Origin: Trichoderma breve
Lineage: Eukaryota; Ascomycota; Sordariomycetes; Hypocreales; Hypocreaceae
DNA length: 64,000 nucleotides
Assembly (NCBI RefSeq): GCF_028502605.1
Contig: NC_079232.1
Span: 2,542,001-2,606,000, forward strand
Reading direction: 5' to 3'
Positions 30,301 to 43,205 of the stretch are shown here, piece by piece. The position numbers and the translations under genes were made by a program. Under the pieces are notes generated by a model. That model had not been told where the DNA came from. It made no database searches and worked only from the letters and a program-made list of their open reading frames with translations. The number at the start of each line of letters is the position of its first letter. Positions within the stretch are counted from its first letter, which is position 1.

Positions 30301-32440
30301 GAGATGGTGGTTCTCGCCGTAACTCTCCACTGCAGTAGCCGCCTTTTTTTTCCTCCGTGTGCAACGCGAAACCTCCGTCAAGCAGAAGAGGACCTGTGAT
30401 GCAATACGGAGCACAGGGCTCTGATCCTCGGCCAGGCCATTGCCAAGCGCCGGCTGCGTTGCCCAAAGGTCTGTTGATCTTCAGGGAGAGCAGAGATCAT
30501 CAGGTCTTCGGGAGTGCGATCGGCGCCAACAAGCTTTTCACACACACAACTCTGCGCAAGACTTTTGTGGGCTTGGGTCCCACCTCCACAGTCGCCTTCG
30601 AAGAGGCCATGATTGCGGACGATGACATCTGGTTTTCACGCAAACCTGCTGGAGTCGCCATCGAATAGGCCCACTGAAGGCACCAAGGTCGGCGATGCTT
30701 AAAACTGCGGCCCAGCAAGCTGCAAATTTTTTCTTCTCGTACGAGTACACTGGCTCCATCTGTAGTCCACCCTCTACTATCAGGGGAGGGCCTTGTCGTA
30801 GCAAAGACTCCCGTTGACGTGGAATGACTTCTCGATCATTGAAACTGAATAGCATCATCATCCCGAGCAGCACGCGCCTGGATAGGGCATAGTCGACAGT
30901 AGGGAAGGTTTTCAGTGGGCCTCTCAATCCTTGATGAATGCATGCGGGGGGATCAAGGTTCATCACCTCGTGTGCTGGAGCTGTAGGTACCACGTAACAC
31001 AGCGCTTGAGGTCTTTGGCTTTTTTTCCAGGAACGGACTACCCGGGATCCAGGAACGGATGCCACAACACAGCATGAGAAAAGTCAAAAGCCGAGGAGAC
31101 TGCATCCAGAAGTCAGTTTAATTGACCAATGGAACTGATAAACTGCAGCATTGACGTACGAGGAATTGCGTAGGCGCTGTGATTTGAGGTGGTGTAGAAA
31201 TCTAGATTTTGTGCATTTTCAACACCAGCGAGATACAGTTTCCGCCTCATCTTGCTCCTGCCCTACGGGTTTGGCAACCTCAATGCTCCTTCTATACATG
31301 AAATGGAAGCAACACTACGTAATAGGTAGCTTTGTCAGCACAAAACCACAAGATCCTTTGTTCCACAGAAAACGAAAACAAAATGCCGTACAGAAACTCT
31401 CTTCGCAAAAATGTAAATCTTTCAGCCGGGCTCCAGCTCAATTTCACATGCGACATCGTATCCACGCGCTGATGTATCATCATTTCCCTCGCATTCCACC
31501 GCCCCCGAGTCTTACTTTACTTGTGCCTACAAGCGACTGGCTAGGATGGCCTTGGACACGCTGAGATTGTCTCAGAGACAAAGCCAAGCAGAAGATGTCT
31601 CGATAGCAATGCGTCTATTGTCCGGAGATCGGAAAACATATCGATGCTCTTCAAAGGATAGATGCAGAGTACCTACCTGTTGCTACATACATACCAACCA
31701 CCCCTGAATTATGGCTGGACTTGGTCTCTCGCATCCAGAGCTACATGCCGCCACCAGGCTTCCCACCAGCCGGATCGGGCCCAGAGTCTACTCAGCGGAT
31801 CGGTGGAAGCGGGCATTTGATATCACGACTAAGCGTGGACTGAAAGCTACATACAATAGCACTGCACTAGGCCGACTTCCGAGGTCGTGCATCTCCGGAC
31901 CAGCTGCAACACTTTGTTGCCCGTATTTATTCTCCGACGAGCCGCCCGGCCTCATATGGTGGTCTCTGGACAGTTCTAGACCATTGGCATCAACCAGAGT
32001 TTGCCGGTTACTCGTGAATATGCATCCTTGTGCTCGTCTTCGATTCATGCCTGTCAACCTTGTTTTGCGCTTGGACCAATGATGCCGAGTTAGCTTTTTC
32101 AAAGCACGGGAAGGCTTACTTGGCGGCCTCAAGTTGCGGCCTAGCAGCTTGCTAGCACCTCGTAATGGACAATCTAAACCGCCATCTGTGCGGCCTCTTG
32201 CATACGAGTAAGGCACAGCAGTCTTCAGCTAGCTGACGCCTCGCAGGCCTTGTCTTCGCGCTACCACATGGCACAAGGCGATTGAGCCGAGATCGCGCAG
32301 GATTTTCGCGCCTACGTCATCCGCGGCTGGACTTCCTACGTCTCAGATCCTTCCCCTGATCCGCTGTTTCTTCACCTTATGCATCCAATTGACTTTGAAC
32401 GTATCGGAACGGCGCGGGTTTTTGCACAGAGTCTCAAAAA
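27366..32440. other. 5.1 kb gene-free divergent interval
   Basis: This separates two divergently transcribed genes. The first kilobase, on the left, is rich in purine and pyrimidine runs (poly-T at 27671-27686) and probably holds the leader of the disordered-protein gene. The longest unassigned frame, a 304-codon minus-strand ORF at 29037-29951, has no start context, domain or compositional support. No tRNA, rRNA or transposon is recognised. The region is not AT-rich. Confidence 0.6.
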
Positions 32441-34449
32441 ATGACTTCGCCAAACCGGCCTTGGCTTAGCCATGACGATAGTTACTACCATTCTTCCTTG
32501 CATACGCGGACAAACACCCTGACATCACTGATCCGGACCCGATCTCAACAAAGCCTAACAAGTCCACGGCCAGCACCTCCGACGCCGCGCCATCTCGTAG
32601 ACGATGAGGAGACAGGGTCCATGCGCAATTCCTGGATGCGCAACGAAGATGAAGACATCGAGAGACTCTTGCGGGATGAGAGTCGATTGTCACAAATTCT
32701 TCTTGGCCCGCAGGCGCGGAGCTTGAAGCTCATTGGGAGAAGTAACCCGCGATATCGCTGGGAACAGTATTGGAAGACAAAGGAACAGCTCAATGACATG
32801 AAGAAGCCTATGTAAGGACTGTTATGGTGCTATCAGCCGACGTGCAGAGTCGAGGGGCTGACCATTTTATCATCTTCAAGCTGTGAATTTTACCAGAGAA
32901 CGAATTCTCTGATCCAGCAATACATGTATATTGACTGTCTTCTCGACTCTTCTATCCCCCACGAGTTGTTGAATGAGTATGCCAACGAATTAGAGGCTTC
33001 AGCTTTTAAGCCTGTTGATATCCCTGATACTATAGCTGAAGAAACCCCCCAAGCCTCATATCAAACTCAATCACACCTGAACCAGATCGCCGGGTCATAT
33101 GGCTCGATTAACAACTTTGCCAGCGGACACAATAGTAGCTCATCATCTACACTCAAAACAGCAGTACTCCCCCAGAGGCGAACCCCTAAAGACATCTTTC
33201 GCTCTTCGGAGAATTTGCCGCTACTGCAGCACGAGGATGACGAGGTGACTGAGTCGCATTCGCAACTGCAGTCTCCCCAACCAAATGTTTTGCCCAAGGA
33301 AGCTGGCCCGCAACCAAATCTTCCGTGGCTGGAAGACGCTGATCTGGACCATGACGACCCTATTGTGGCCTTGGCTATTTGGATCAACCTGATCGCGAAC
33401 GTTATTCTCCTGGCAGGTAAAATTGCCGTCATCATCTCAGTCCCATCCATGTCCGTTCTCGCGGCTCTAGTTGACGCAGTTCTCGATTTGCTGAGTACTG
33501 CCATCGTCTGGACTACAACCCGGCTGATATCATCAAGCCAACGGGATCAGCATAACTATCCTGTTGGACGATCACGGTAAGTTTGGTTTTATGCGTTGGG
33601 CTCTGTACGGTTTTGTACTCTCACTAATACCATTAGACTTGAACCTCTCGGGGTGCTGGTTTTCTCGGTCATCATGGTAACCTCTTTCTGCCAAGTCAGC
33701 CTGGAATGTATCCAGCGACTTGCTGGACCAGACCACCAAGTCCTCCAATTAGGCCTGCCAGCCATCATTATCATGATAACGACTATTGTAATCAAGGGTG
33801 GCTGTTGGCTGTGGTGCCGCCTCGTCAAAAATTCAAGTGTCCGAGCCCTGTAAGTCGCGTCCTGTATCAGTTGTTGGTTAGCACCGTTACGTAGACTGAC
33901 TCCTTATTCTGCACAGAGCTGATGATGCAATTACGGATGTCATATTTAATATTGGCTCCATCTTGTTTCCCCTGGGTACGTCAAAGTTGCTTTCTTTCTA
34001 GTTGATGTCTTCTCGGTTTGAGGCTGAATTTACCCACCCTTCTAGTTGGCTTCTATGGCCGAATCTGGTGGCTCGACGCTTCCGGTGGTCTTCTCCTTTC
34101 CCTCGTTGTCATCATCATCTGGAGCCGCACCTCGGCTCAACACATCCGCAACCTAACCGGCTTCTCTGCCCAACCTGATGAGCGAAACCTGCTTCTCTAT
34201 CTCACCATGCGCTTTGCCACCGCCATCCGCCAGATTCAAAACCTGCGCGCGTATCACGCGGGTGACAAGCTCTTCGTGGAGGTGGATATTGTGCTCTCAG
34301 CCAACACACCGCTTAAGGATAGCCATGACTTGAGTGAGGTGCTGACCTATTTCCTCGAGTCGGTGCCCATTGTAGACCGGGCGTTTGTTCACGTAGATTA
34401 CTTGAGCTATAATGCGCCAACGCACATGCTCAAACAACCTGCTTCATGA
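32441..34449 (+). CDS. Cation diffusion facilitator, Mn-type (DxxxD)
   Basis: Five exons: 32441-32811, 32881-33576, 33637-33849, 33917-33975 and 34046-34449, giving 580 residues. The first acceptor was placed at 32880 because it restores ICEFYQRTNSLIQQY before YIDCLLDSS, as expected in this family. A Ser/Pro-rich cytosolic N-terminal half of about 300 residues precedes six membrane segments. The metal-site motifs are DAVLD in the second membrane segment and DDAITD in the fifth. Asp-xxx-Asp in both is the signature of the manganese branch of CDF transporters, while zinc members have His-xxx-Asp. The C-terminal ferredoxin-like domain (FVEVDIVL, then HDLSEVL) closes the protein. It would move divalent metal out of the cytosol by proton antiport into an organelle or out of the cell; location is not visible. 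Confidence 0.92.
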
Positions 34450-34927
34450 CATGACATGCGCATTTGAACGGGTCCCGCTAATGGAAGAGAGAAAAAAAAA
34501 AAAAATAAAAAAAAATAAAATAAAAGGCCCCGTATGACGTGAGATATTTTCGCGATAATTGCTTACTTTGGCATTTTCATGTCACAGGCGTAAAGATTAC
34601 TTGCTTAGCTGGGCTGATGGTTGTTTTTAGATGTAAAAGACTATTTTGGGTTCTAGGATGACAAAGATAGAAAGCCAATTGCTATTATTTTTCGCGCGCT
34701 TAGTGTGAAATGAAAACTACTATCTAGTATATTGGTATTTGGATATTGACTCGCCAAACCTTCCCGTAATCTACCTTTTCTCTCCTCTATACCCTCTCCT
34801 TTTTCTCTTTTATTAAGTATTATCAACATAGCTTCTAAACGGGATTCCCTAATGGGAATCAAGAAAGTAAAGTGACCTAACAGGAATTATGAAAAAAGTG
34901 ACCCATAGATAGCTAGATTTAGCCCGC
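34450..34927. other. Convergent 3' region with A-rich tract
   Basis: 478 bases between the converging CDF and STT4 genes, with a near-pure adenine tract interrupted by single T (34492-34525) and AT-rich sequence suited to 3' end processing. No gene is seen. Confidence 0.6.
34492..34525. repeat. A-rich low-complexity tract
   Basis: About 34 bases of adenine broken only by three single thymines, about 45 bases past the CDF stop codon. Confidence 0.9.
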
Positions 34928-37900
34928 TCAGTAGGGAATACCGTTGGTAAGCAGCTGGAACTGGTCGTAAATACCAGTGCTGTAACTCGAGTAACTCTTC
35001 TTAATAAGGTCCTTCATGAAGTCGGCCGCCTCCCGCTCCGTCTTGTCCATGACGAAGCGGTCCCTAAAGTTCTGCACACTCTCGGGCTTGAAGCACGGCA
35101 GGCCGCTGTCCATCATGAGCTGGACGATCTGGCTGAGCTTCTCGCAGTACTGGCGGCTGGCGAGGAAGGCCTTGATGCAGAGCTGCTCAAAGGCCTTGAA
35201 GCTCTGGTGGTCCGACGAGCCTCCCATGACGGCCATCATTTCGCTCGTGAGCTTGAAGGGCGCGCGCTCGAACTTTATGCCGCCGGGGGCGATGTCGAAG
35301 CAGAAGCCAAAGTCGATATGGAGGATGTGCCCGGCGTCGTCGATCATGATGTTGCCGTTGTGGCGATCCTTGAACTGGAGCAGGAATGAAATGACAGAGT
35401 AGGCGGCCATGGACTTGACAAAGTTGGCGCGGGCTTGTTGGAAGCGGAGGGAGTCCTCGTTGCCGTATTTGGAGACAAAGTAGTCGTAAAGTCCGTTAAC
35501 GGCCTCACGACCAAGCATATCTCGCGAGATTGAGTTGGGCAACACCTCAATGACACCACAACCTGGGGCCGTCGCAGTAACGTGGTTCGGGAACACGAAA
35601 ACCTCAAGGCCGACGTTGTGGAAGATGCCTCGGAAGGCAGAAATCATCTGCAGCGCCAGCACGTCCTGTCTGCAATCGTCTCCGACCTTGAAGATACAGG
35701 ACTGCCATATCTCGACTGTGTTGTCCTCGTGCTCCTTGCCTTCTCCCCCTCCACTTCCCTCTAGCAGTTGATTCTCTTGCTCGAGTCCGCCCTTGTGCTT
35801 TTTGATGCGGAAAGTTGCCATGTAAGGAGCTTTGGCGTGACTCTGCAGAGGCTTTCCAGATTTGCGATCAATGCCAATGACGATGCCGTCTGCATCGATG
35901 GGAAGATAGACGCCAACATCAACCTTGATCTTTCGAAGTTCTTCCTCAATCTTCTGCTTCTTCTCCGGCTTTGGCCGTTTGATGTATGGCTTCAATTTAC
36001 CCGAAATGCTAGTGACTTCATCAAAGAAGGCAAACTCTCGGTGGTAAAAGTCTCTGTCTTCGGGGGAGAAGCTGTCCACCATCTTGGTCATGATGGAGTC
36101 AAGAGTTGGTTTGATGGCATCGGGGATCTCGCCGTCGTTATCTTTGTACGCGTTGGCTTTCATATTCCAAATAATCTGGTGAGCAAAGTGTTGGGAAAAT
36201 TGGGCAGTCTCAAGGATATATCGTTCCATATATCCGAGTGTGTCATAACGCAGTGTCTGCACAATCTGAGGCACGTAAAAGAAGGTAATATCCACCGAAT
36301 GGCTCTCCAGAGCTCGCATAGCGTACTGGATGAGCAAAGGGTGATCTCTATATGCTGGCAAGAAGAGAGTGACAGCGGTGAGAGGATTGATCGGCTCCCA
36401 GAACAAGAGATACTAGAAATTCGCGTTAGAGAATACTTTGGTTGCCTAATATACAGGCTGACGAGTTAGGGGCGAGGAGAAATTACCTTGAGTTGTGAAG
36501 TGACATCTTCAGGTAGATGTCCACCGAGCATGAGAGGAATAGCTTCGGGTTCAGATATGGCCTTTTCTGGCATCGCAAGAACCAGTGATCTAATCTCGCG
36601 AGCCAAGCGAGGGTAGTGAAACCTCGTTGCTAGTTCAATGGCGATAGCGGGATCTTGGAACCAGGCCGTAGGAATCAGTGGCAGAAGAGCAGCCTCCGTC
36701 GCTGCTTTCGAAGGGTTGTGATGGAGCGTCAGGTGAGCGTGATGCTGGGTCACAGGGCTTGTCCATACTGCCAGGCGCGATTGCTCGTTTTCCAACAGCA
36801 GTTGCAGAAGCTGTTCATTGGAACGCAGCGAGTTAACGCCGCTCGTATTAGCACCGATGGGCGCAACAACTTTCATGGCGGCGAGGACGTCCGAGATGAG
36901 GCGAAACTCAGTCTTCAGTTGTACGAGATTGCTACCAAAGGACCACCTGGGAGAATTCCTGAACCAGGAGAGGCCTGCTGATAGAATCTTGCCCTTGAGA
37001 CGAAACTGGGCTGTAGCGTTAATGATAGTGCTCCATCGTAAAACGTGTAGGCCAAAGAGGACAATCTGTAGACGTAATTCTCTCGCCAGGGGGTGAGACG
37101 CGCAGTCCTTAACGGCGTCCAAAGTCAAGTCAAGCATGCGAATAAAGATTCTCTGGATATCAGGACAGCCAAGTCTGGTGGCGTTGAAGTGGCTGCTGAA
37201 AAACTGCAGCAGGCGAGCGTGAGGAGACAAAATGTCATGTACCAATTGCCGCCGCTTTGCCAGCATTTCCAGCTCGCTTGGCGCGAACTCTTCCTTGAGG
37301 AAGAAAGGGTCAGGGTGATTCAGGGCAGGATGAAACAAGCCGACCTTGCGAGAAATGCTTAACTCCCACTGCTGGGCAATAGAATTAAGAAGTTTGGGCT
37401 CCAGCTGCGGGTTTTCGTTCATTACACCAAGCCACAGCGAGACGCCCAGCTTGATCGACTGCTTTGTGAACAGGGCGAAGGGAATGTTCACTAGGTAGCG
37501 AGCAACAGCTGATTCATCTTTTCCACCGCGGCATAAAAGGGCAGCTGCTCGTCTGAGGATCTCGCGTACCTCGTTCAAAGAAGTAGACTTTTTGCTCAAA
37601 ATCCGTGCCTCGATATGAGCCAAAGCGGTGGCCGCATTAGCACTCTCTATCACTGTGGACTGAACAAACGACGACCGTCGGTTCAGGTTCATAAAGGTTA
37701 TCAACTCAGACCCGCGATCTGGAAGTGTTTCGCCGTAGCGGTATTCTTGACGAGTAGTATACTGAGCGATTAAATCAGAGGCTGTGTTGAGAGCAGTGTC
37801 TCCGACACGGTCGAGAGATTGCAGCCTGCTATCCGTTGAAGGAATGATGGACCCAACTTCCAGGGCGAAAGATCGGCCAAGAGAAACATGACCGTATGCA

Positions 37901-40883
37901 CCATCGTCTTCAAATTCCGACAAGTATGTCTGGAGAAGGCCCTTCACATCTAACGGCGCCAGATTGATAGCAGCGGTGACCCACGCCTTGGCCTTGCGGT
38001 TAAGGATGTCCAGGGTCCAGCGACGGAAATCATAGTCATCGGATAGCTCGAGTGTCACATCACCAAGCTTGGAAGTAAATATCGAACGTGGTGTGTAGAT
38101 ATCAGTCTCGGCCTCAAGACAACTTGTCCACAAGAGAGAGAGGAGCTCTAGTAAAGCGAACAGAGAAGTTCTGTGGCACAAGGCCGAAGGAACATCCCTG
38201 ATGATACGGTCTGCGCAAGCAAATGCAGCCTGCTGGACACGCTCGATGCGATGGCAGCAGTTACAGAAGATGGAAACAAGCTGTGTAGCGGCGTATTGGG
38301 AGGAGAAGCTCGGGTCAATGCCCGCGAGTGTCTTTCTCAAATACTTGTCCACGACAGCCGCAGCGATGCCCTCCATAGTGCTGCTCACATCGCCCTTTCG
38401 CATGGCAGGCTCCAAAAAGTAGGTCAATGCCTTGGTGCAATCGCCTGCGTCCGCCCGGAGACTCTCAACCAGGTAAGCGGCTTGAAGGAAGATAACCTTT
38501 CGGTAGCTAAGGCTCTTAATGTCAGCTGCCTTTGATGGTACGAGCTCGCTAAGAAGCTTCTTCTGCATTGCCTCTCGTTCGTTACTATGTCCTCGTCTCA
38601 GCACAGTATTAAGCTCAATGTCACTCTCAACCTGCTCGCTACGCTGGCTCGCTACCAAGGCGGGAGAGTGCACGGCAATCATGCGAAGTTCATCGATGTG
38701 CTTCTTGCCATGCTCGGTGGTTGTCATAAAGCCATGTACAACAATGTTGAACCATGCATCTCTAAGGAGAGCATTGGATTCATCACTCGTCAGTGGCTCT
38801 GAGGCAAGATCGTTGCTGGCCATGAACACGGCCAGAGGGTGAAGCAGTTCCCCGATCTCTTGAGCAGCTAGCTGCACGTCCGAGTCTTTGGTTTGGCCAG
38901 ACGCGTGAGCATCGCCTAGGGAAATGATGCTATCAAGCAAATGTTCCCAATAGATGTCGAACAAGGGGGAATCCCGACGCAAACGAGCGGAGATGTGCGC
39001 ACGAGCTCTCCTCACCGAACCCAAGAGGAAGTCCTTTTTCTCTACTACGCCGATATGGCATATCCTCGAGTACAATTTGAGGAGCGAGCGGAACTCCAAT
39101 TGGCCTCCACTAAGTGCCAATGTAGCTGCACCAGCTATAACCTGGGTATCAACGCTGACGTTGACCTTGTCCAATTTCTGCAGAAGCATGGACTGTGCAA
39201 GAGCCGTAATCTTTTCATCGTCACATGCTGCCGCAATGCCGCATATCGCCTGAACAACATTGCCGTAAATTATGGCCGTCTCTTCCTCGCCGTTCATCTG
39301 AAGAGAAATGGCGCTTCCGGTAGAGTGTCTGTTGACATAAACAGGGGCCAGGTTTGCTTCGCCAGCGGTGCCATTAGCTTGTAAGCCAGTAATAGTTCCA
39401 TCGGAGCCCGGGCTTAGCACATTGCCCAAGGTATAGAGAGTGCTGATGACTGCATCTTTGGAGAGCAGCCTCAGAACATATGCTAAACTCTTTGACGCCA
39501 CTCCAACGGTGTTACCTTGAGGCACGGTCTGAACAAGAAACCGTGGAAGTACGCGGCTGACGGTCGAAGAAAACGAGGGCGCTATACGGCAGCTTAGAGC
39601 CAGACACTGTAGAACAGTAGATGCCAAAGTTTCGTCAGTCATCTGCATAGGGTCTTCCAGTGCCTCCTGGAGCCAAGTGGTGAGGATATCCGCATCCGCA
39701 ATCTCTTCATTAAGCAGAGCACAGTTCAGATACGTGATCATGGCAGCGGACTTGACTGCAAAGGCAAGCTGTTGCTGAGAGTGTGCTCCAAGTCGCACAA
39801 AGTCGGCACCCGCCTCAATGTAATGCATCTGCTCTATCGCAAGACTAGTATATGTCTCGATAGACGGGGTATCGACCACTATATCACCAGAGTTCAGATT
39901 GCCGTCTTTCGACATGAGGATGTCCAAGATGTGTGTAGTCCGAAGGCGTGTTCCATCTGCAACCATCAAGGAGCTGCTCGCCAGCACCAGCCACATAAAA
40001 CTGCGTTGCAGCAGCATTGCTCCAAGAGGTCTCCCCGAGGCAGCATAATGACGCAGATGCCTCTTCCACTCCTTCACGTCCCGATCTTGGCTGAGGGAGT
40101 TACGGATGGTAGAGATGGCAGTCTCAACTGCAACCAGGAATGGTTCTGAGAGAAGCTGACGAATCTTTTGTATAAGGAATAATCGGCCGTCCACTCTCCA
40201 GAAATCTGCCTGGGCAGACATGGCATCGAGGAAACCAACGAGAGCCAGCGCAATGGTCGCGGTCCGGATCGCGTCGTCCAGATGGGGGTTCTCAGGATCG
40301 CCGACGTGTGGCGAGACGACATTTTCAGCCACCTTATTACAATCGTTGGCGAAGTGCCAGATGCCATTGGAGATGTCGTCGTGAAGTTCGTGGTAGTTGT
40401 TCCCAAGCGACAATAGGGCAGCCGTAACGTGGAAGGCCAGCGACTCCGTCGGGGATGGCTCGATCTTGCGAAAGAAGGGCGATGACACAAAAACTTGGGT
40501 ATGGATGTCGAGTATGTAAGGGATCAATCGATAAGAGAGCTTCTGAGCACTTTGGCTGGATTGGATGTTCGGCGCGGTCTTGCATAAGGCGAGGAGGACT
40601 TCAAACTCGCGAATTGACTAAGAAAAAAGGTTAAGTAGTTAGCTTTTTGGCAATTTCACATGTAAGCCAATAGAGGCGAGAGTTTGCTGACCATGGGGAC
40701 TCTTCCCAGAGAGCCATTCGGCTTTGAGTTATGCCCGGCCTGGCCATGTTCGCCTCCTCTTGCTCCTGAATGGCACGCTTTGCACAGTCGGTCGAGATCT
40801 GATTTCTCAAATGAAGTCGCGGGGCCCGTCGCCGAGAGCGAAGCTATCTTCTCCAGCGCTCGCGCGCGAGTGTCGCGCGTCAT
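34928..40883 (-). CDS. STT4: Phosphatidylinositol 4-kinase, Stt4 / PI4K-alpha type
   Basis: Three exons: 40692-40883, 36487-40617 and 34928-36412, giving 1935 residues, close to the yeast enzyme. All junctions are phase 0; the first donor is the weak form GTCAGC. The long N-terminal 1400 residues are an alpha-solenoid. The lipid-kinase unique (helical) domain precedes the PI3/4-kinase catalytic domain in the last 350 residues, with FKVGDDCRQDVLALQM near residue 1685, catalytic loop FKDRHNGN (Asp1790) and metal motif DFGF (1808-1811). It ends in the family's hydrophobic tail. Stt4 makes PtdIns4P at the plasma membrane with Efr3 and Ypp1 and feeds PtdIns(4,5)P2, Pkc1 and actin control. It shares a 343-base divergent promoter with PRE7. 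Confidence 0.95.
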
Positions 40884-41226
40884 GGTCGCAATCGCAATGT
40901 ATACAGTTCTCTTAAAGCACAGTTAGTTGGTAGCAAAGCTCATACAGAGCTACGCAGATGGTTTTCTGCGACCCTTAAGTCGAGATTATCGACCAACGCG
41001 AAATGATGATCCTTCTGCCGCCTTGTAAGGGGGTGGTCACTGATTGTAGGTAATCTGGCGGCTTAGTCATCCAAGCTACCCCCCAGTCTTGGCCTAGCAA
41101 GGCTCCCACTTGACGCGCATCTGTTGCGATATAGCATCAGAAGCAACGTCAAGGCATCATTTGAAGCTATCAACCACTCCCCTCGTCAACGAAGCTGCCA
41201 AAAATCATCACCAAACATCCGCAACG
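40884..41226. promoter_or_regulatory. Divergent promoter region: STT4 / PRE7
   Basis: 343 bases shared by two housekeeping genes transcribed apart. I looked for the proteasome control element GGTGGCAAA known from yeast and did not find it. No TATA box stands out. Confidence 0.5.
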
Positions 41227-42078
41227 ATGGCCGCAATGTTCAGCCAGAACCCGCTCATGAACGGGCCCAACTATTCCTTCTCAGATGCACCCAAGACGGC
41301 TCATGGAGAGCCTCGACAGCACCGCTTCAATCCGTAAGCTACCCCGGCTCCCTTGGTTGCTTGTTTGCAGTGCATTAACCATACCTTCAGCTACTCCGAC
41401 AATGGTGGCTCTACGCTTGCCATCTCAGGTGCCGACTTTACCATCATGGCCGGCGATACTCGTCACACCAGCGGCTACAGCATCAACTCCCGAATGGCCC
41501 CCAAGGTCTTCAAGATTGGCGGCACTACTGCTACCCAGGAAGACGCTACCATCGTTTTATCCGTCTGTGGATTCGCTGCCGATGGTGAGGCTCTGCGTGA
41601 TCGCCTGGACACTGTCTGCAAGATTTACCGCTACCGACATGGCAAGCCAATGACGCTCAACGCCTGTGCCAAGCGCCTATCGACTATTCTCTACCAGAAG
41701 CGATTCTTCCCATACTACACACATGCCATGCTTGGTGGTCTTGATGAGGAGGGCAAGGGTGCGGTATACTCCTACGACCCGGTTGGAAGCTACGAGAGAG
41801 AGCAATGCCGAGCTGGAGGTGCTGCGGGCAGCTTGATCATGCCGTTCCTGGACAACCAGGTCAACTTCAAGAACCAGTACATCCCCGGAAGTGGCGAGGG
41901 CCATGCTCTGAAGGAGAGGGAGCGTCACCCCTTGACACGGCCACAGGTTGAGACTCTTGTCAAGGACGCCTTTGACGGTGCTGTGGAGCGTCACATTGAG
42001 GTCGGCGATACTCTGCAGATGCTGATCATCACAAAAGAGGGAATTGAGGAGGTATTCCTGCCTCTGAAGAAGGACTAG
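41227..42078 (+). CDS. PRE7: 20S proteasome subunit beta6
   Basis: Two exons, 41227-41333 and 41391-42078, giving 264 residues. The junction restores HRFNP-YSDNGGSTLAI, matching the processing region of beta6. Other landmarks are AGDTRHTSGYSINSR, GFAADG, RFFPYYTHAMLGGLDEEGKGAVYSYDPVGSYE and the very conserved MPFLDNQVNFKNQY. Beta6 (yeast Pre7) is a non-catalytic subunit of the 20S core particle in nucleus and cytosol and lacks the active N-terminal threonine, as expected. An in-frame ATG three codons in (Met4) is a second possible start. Confidence 0.96.
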
Positions 42079-43190
42079 ATATGAATTGGGTTTGCTCTTT
42101 CTGGAATGCGTAACGATGTATAATAGCCGTTCAAAACGAACGCCAAAGAAGCGATAATTTGGACGCACCCCTGGACTCTCCCCCGCGTGACCACGATTCC
42201 CTTATCAAGCTCCGCTCCAGGATGCTCGTGTGTATGTACTCGTAGCCACACAACCACGATGACACCACCCACACATCTAGATCTACCTGTACCTTGTACT
42301 GCTGTGCTGTAGAATCAAAGGCGGTGTAAAGAGGAATAGTTTGCAGCAACGGGCTTGTAGAACTTGCAACCCTTCGGGCTCCACATCCATCATTTTTTCT
42401 TGCCTTCATTGTGAGCTCTTAGTGGCCGTGAGTGCTTGCTTTGCAGCTCCACTGAAAGCCCGATCAGCGAAAGGCGGAGACAGGGCGGCCATCTACAGCA
42501 ATTGTTCCGTATAGGAAATGCTGTGGTTGGGTGGCCGGCCTTGGCAAGAGAGCCAATCCCGGAGAAGATGTGCTGCAGCTGAGCTGATTTCGGCGGCCTC
42601 AACAAATATGTCACATTTTTTCTTTCTTTTTTTTTTTACGAGGGCGAGGTCGAAAAGACCGGTTCGGACAGACGGAGATGTTTAAGACCGTTGACTTTCA
42701 CGTGATGGCGAGAATAACACCGAGATGTTGTCTTGATGCCCCTCCATAGCTGGGTATTTTCGGCTTTCAACTTTTGGTGTAGTTCAAATCCTTGAGGTTA
42801 TTCACAGTAGAAGTGGCGTGGAATTCGGAATTAGGGGTTATCCATTTGACAGGGTAAGATTGGACCTTGTTCCTGTCCGGTATTTGTGATAGCCTGTGTA
42901 CTTGTTGTTATTGGCTTTGCCTTTTCTTGGGGTGGCAAAAACACATGTTGTTTTGAAATCCTTGAAGCCGTTGGTATCCTGTATGACAGGTATGAAATAG
43001 GAATCATAGTTCTACTGAGTCAGAATAATCTCGGGTAAGGCTGATTGATAGGCAAAACTGCAAATTCCAAGCTAATAGACGGAATACTACAGTAAAAGCA
43101 ACATTCTCCTTGTTGGGACGTCAATGCTGTGGGGTTGTAATGCCATTGGTGTGGCTGCATACTACCTGAAATTAATTATCTGGTGTGGTA

Positions 43191-43205
43191 GTGGTGGTGG
43201 TGGTG
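43191..43205. repeat. (GTG)n microsatellite
   Basis: About five GTG units in a row, flanked by further GT-rich sequence, in the large gene-free interval. Confidence 0.8.
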
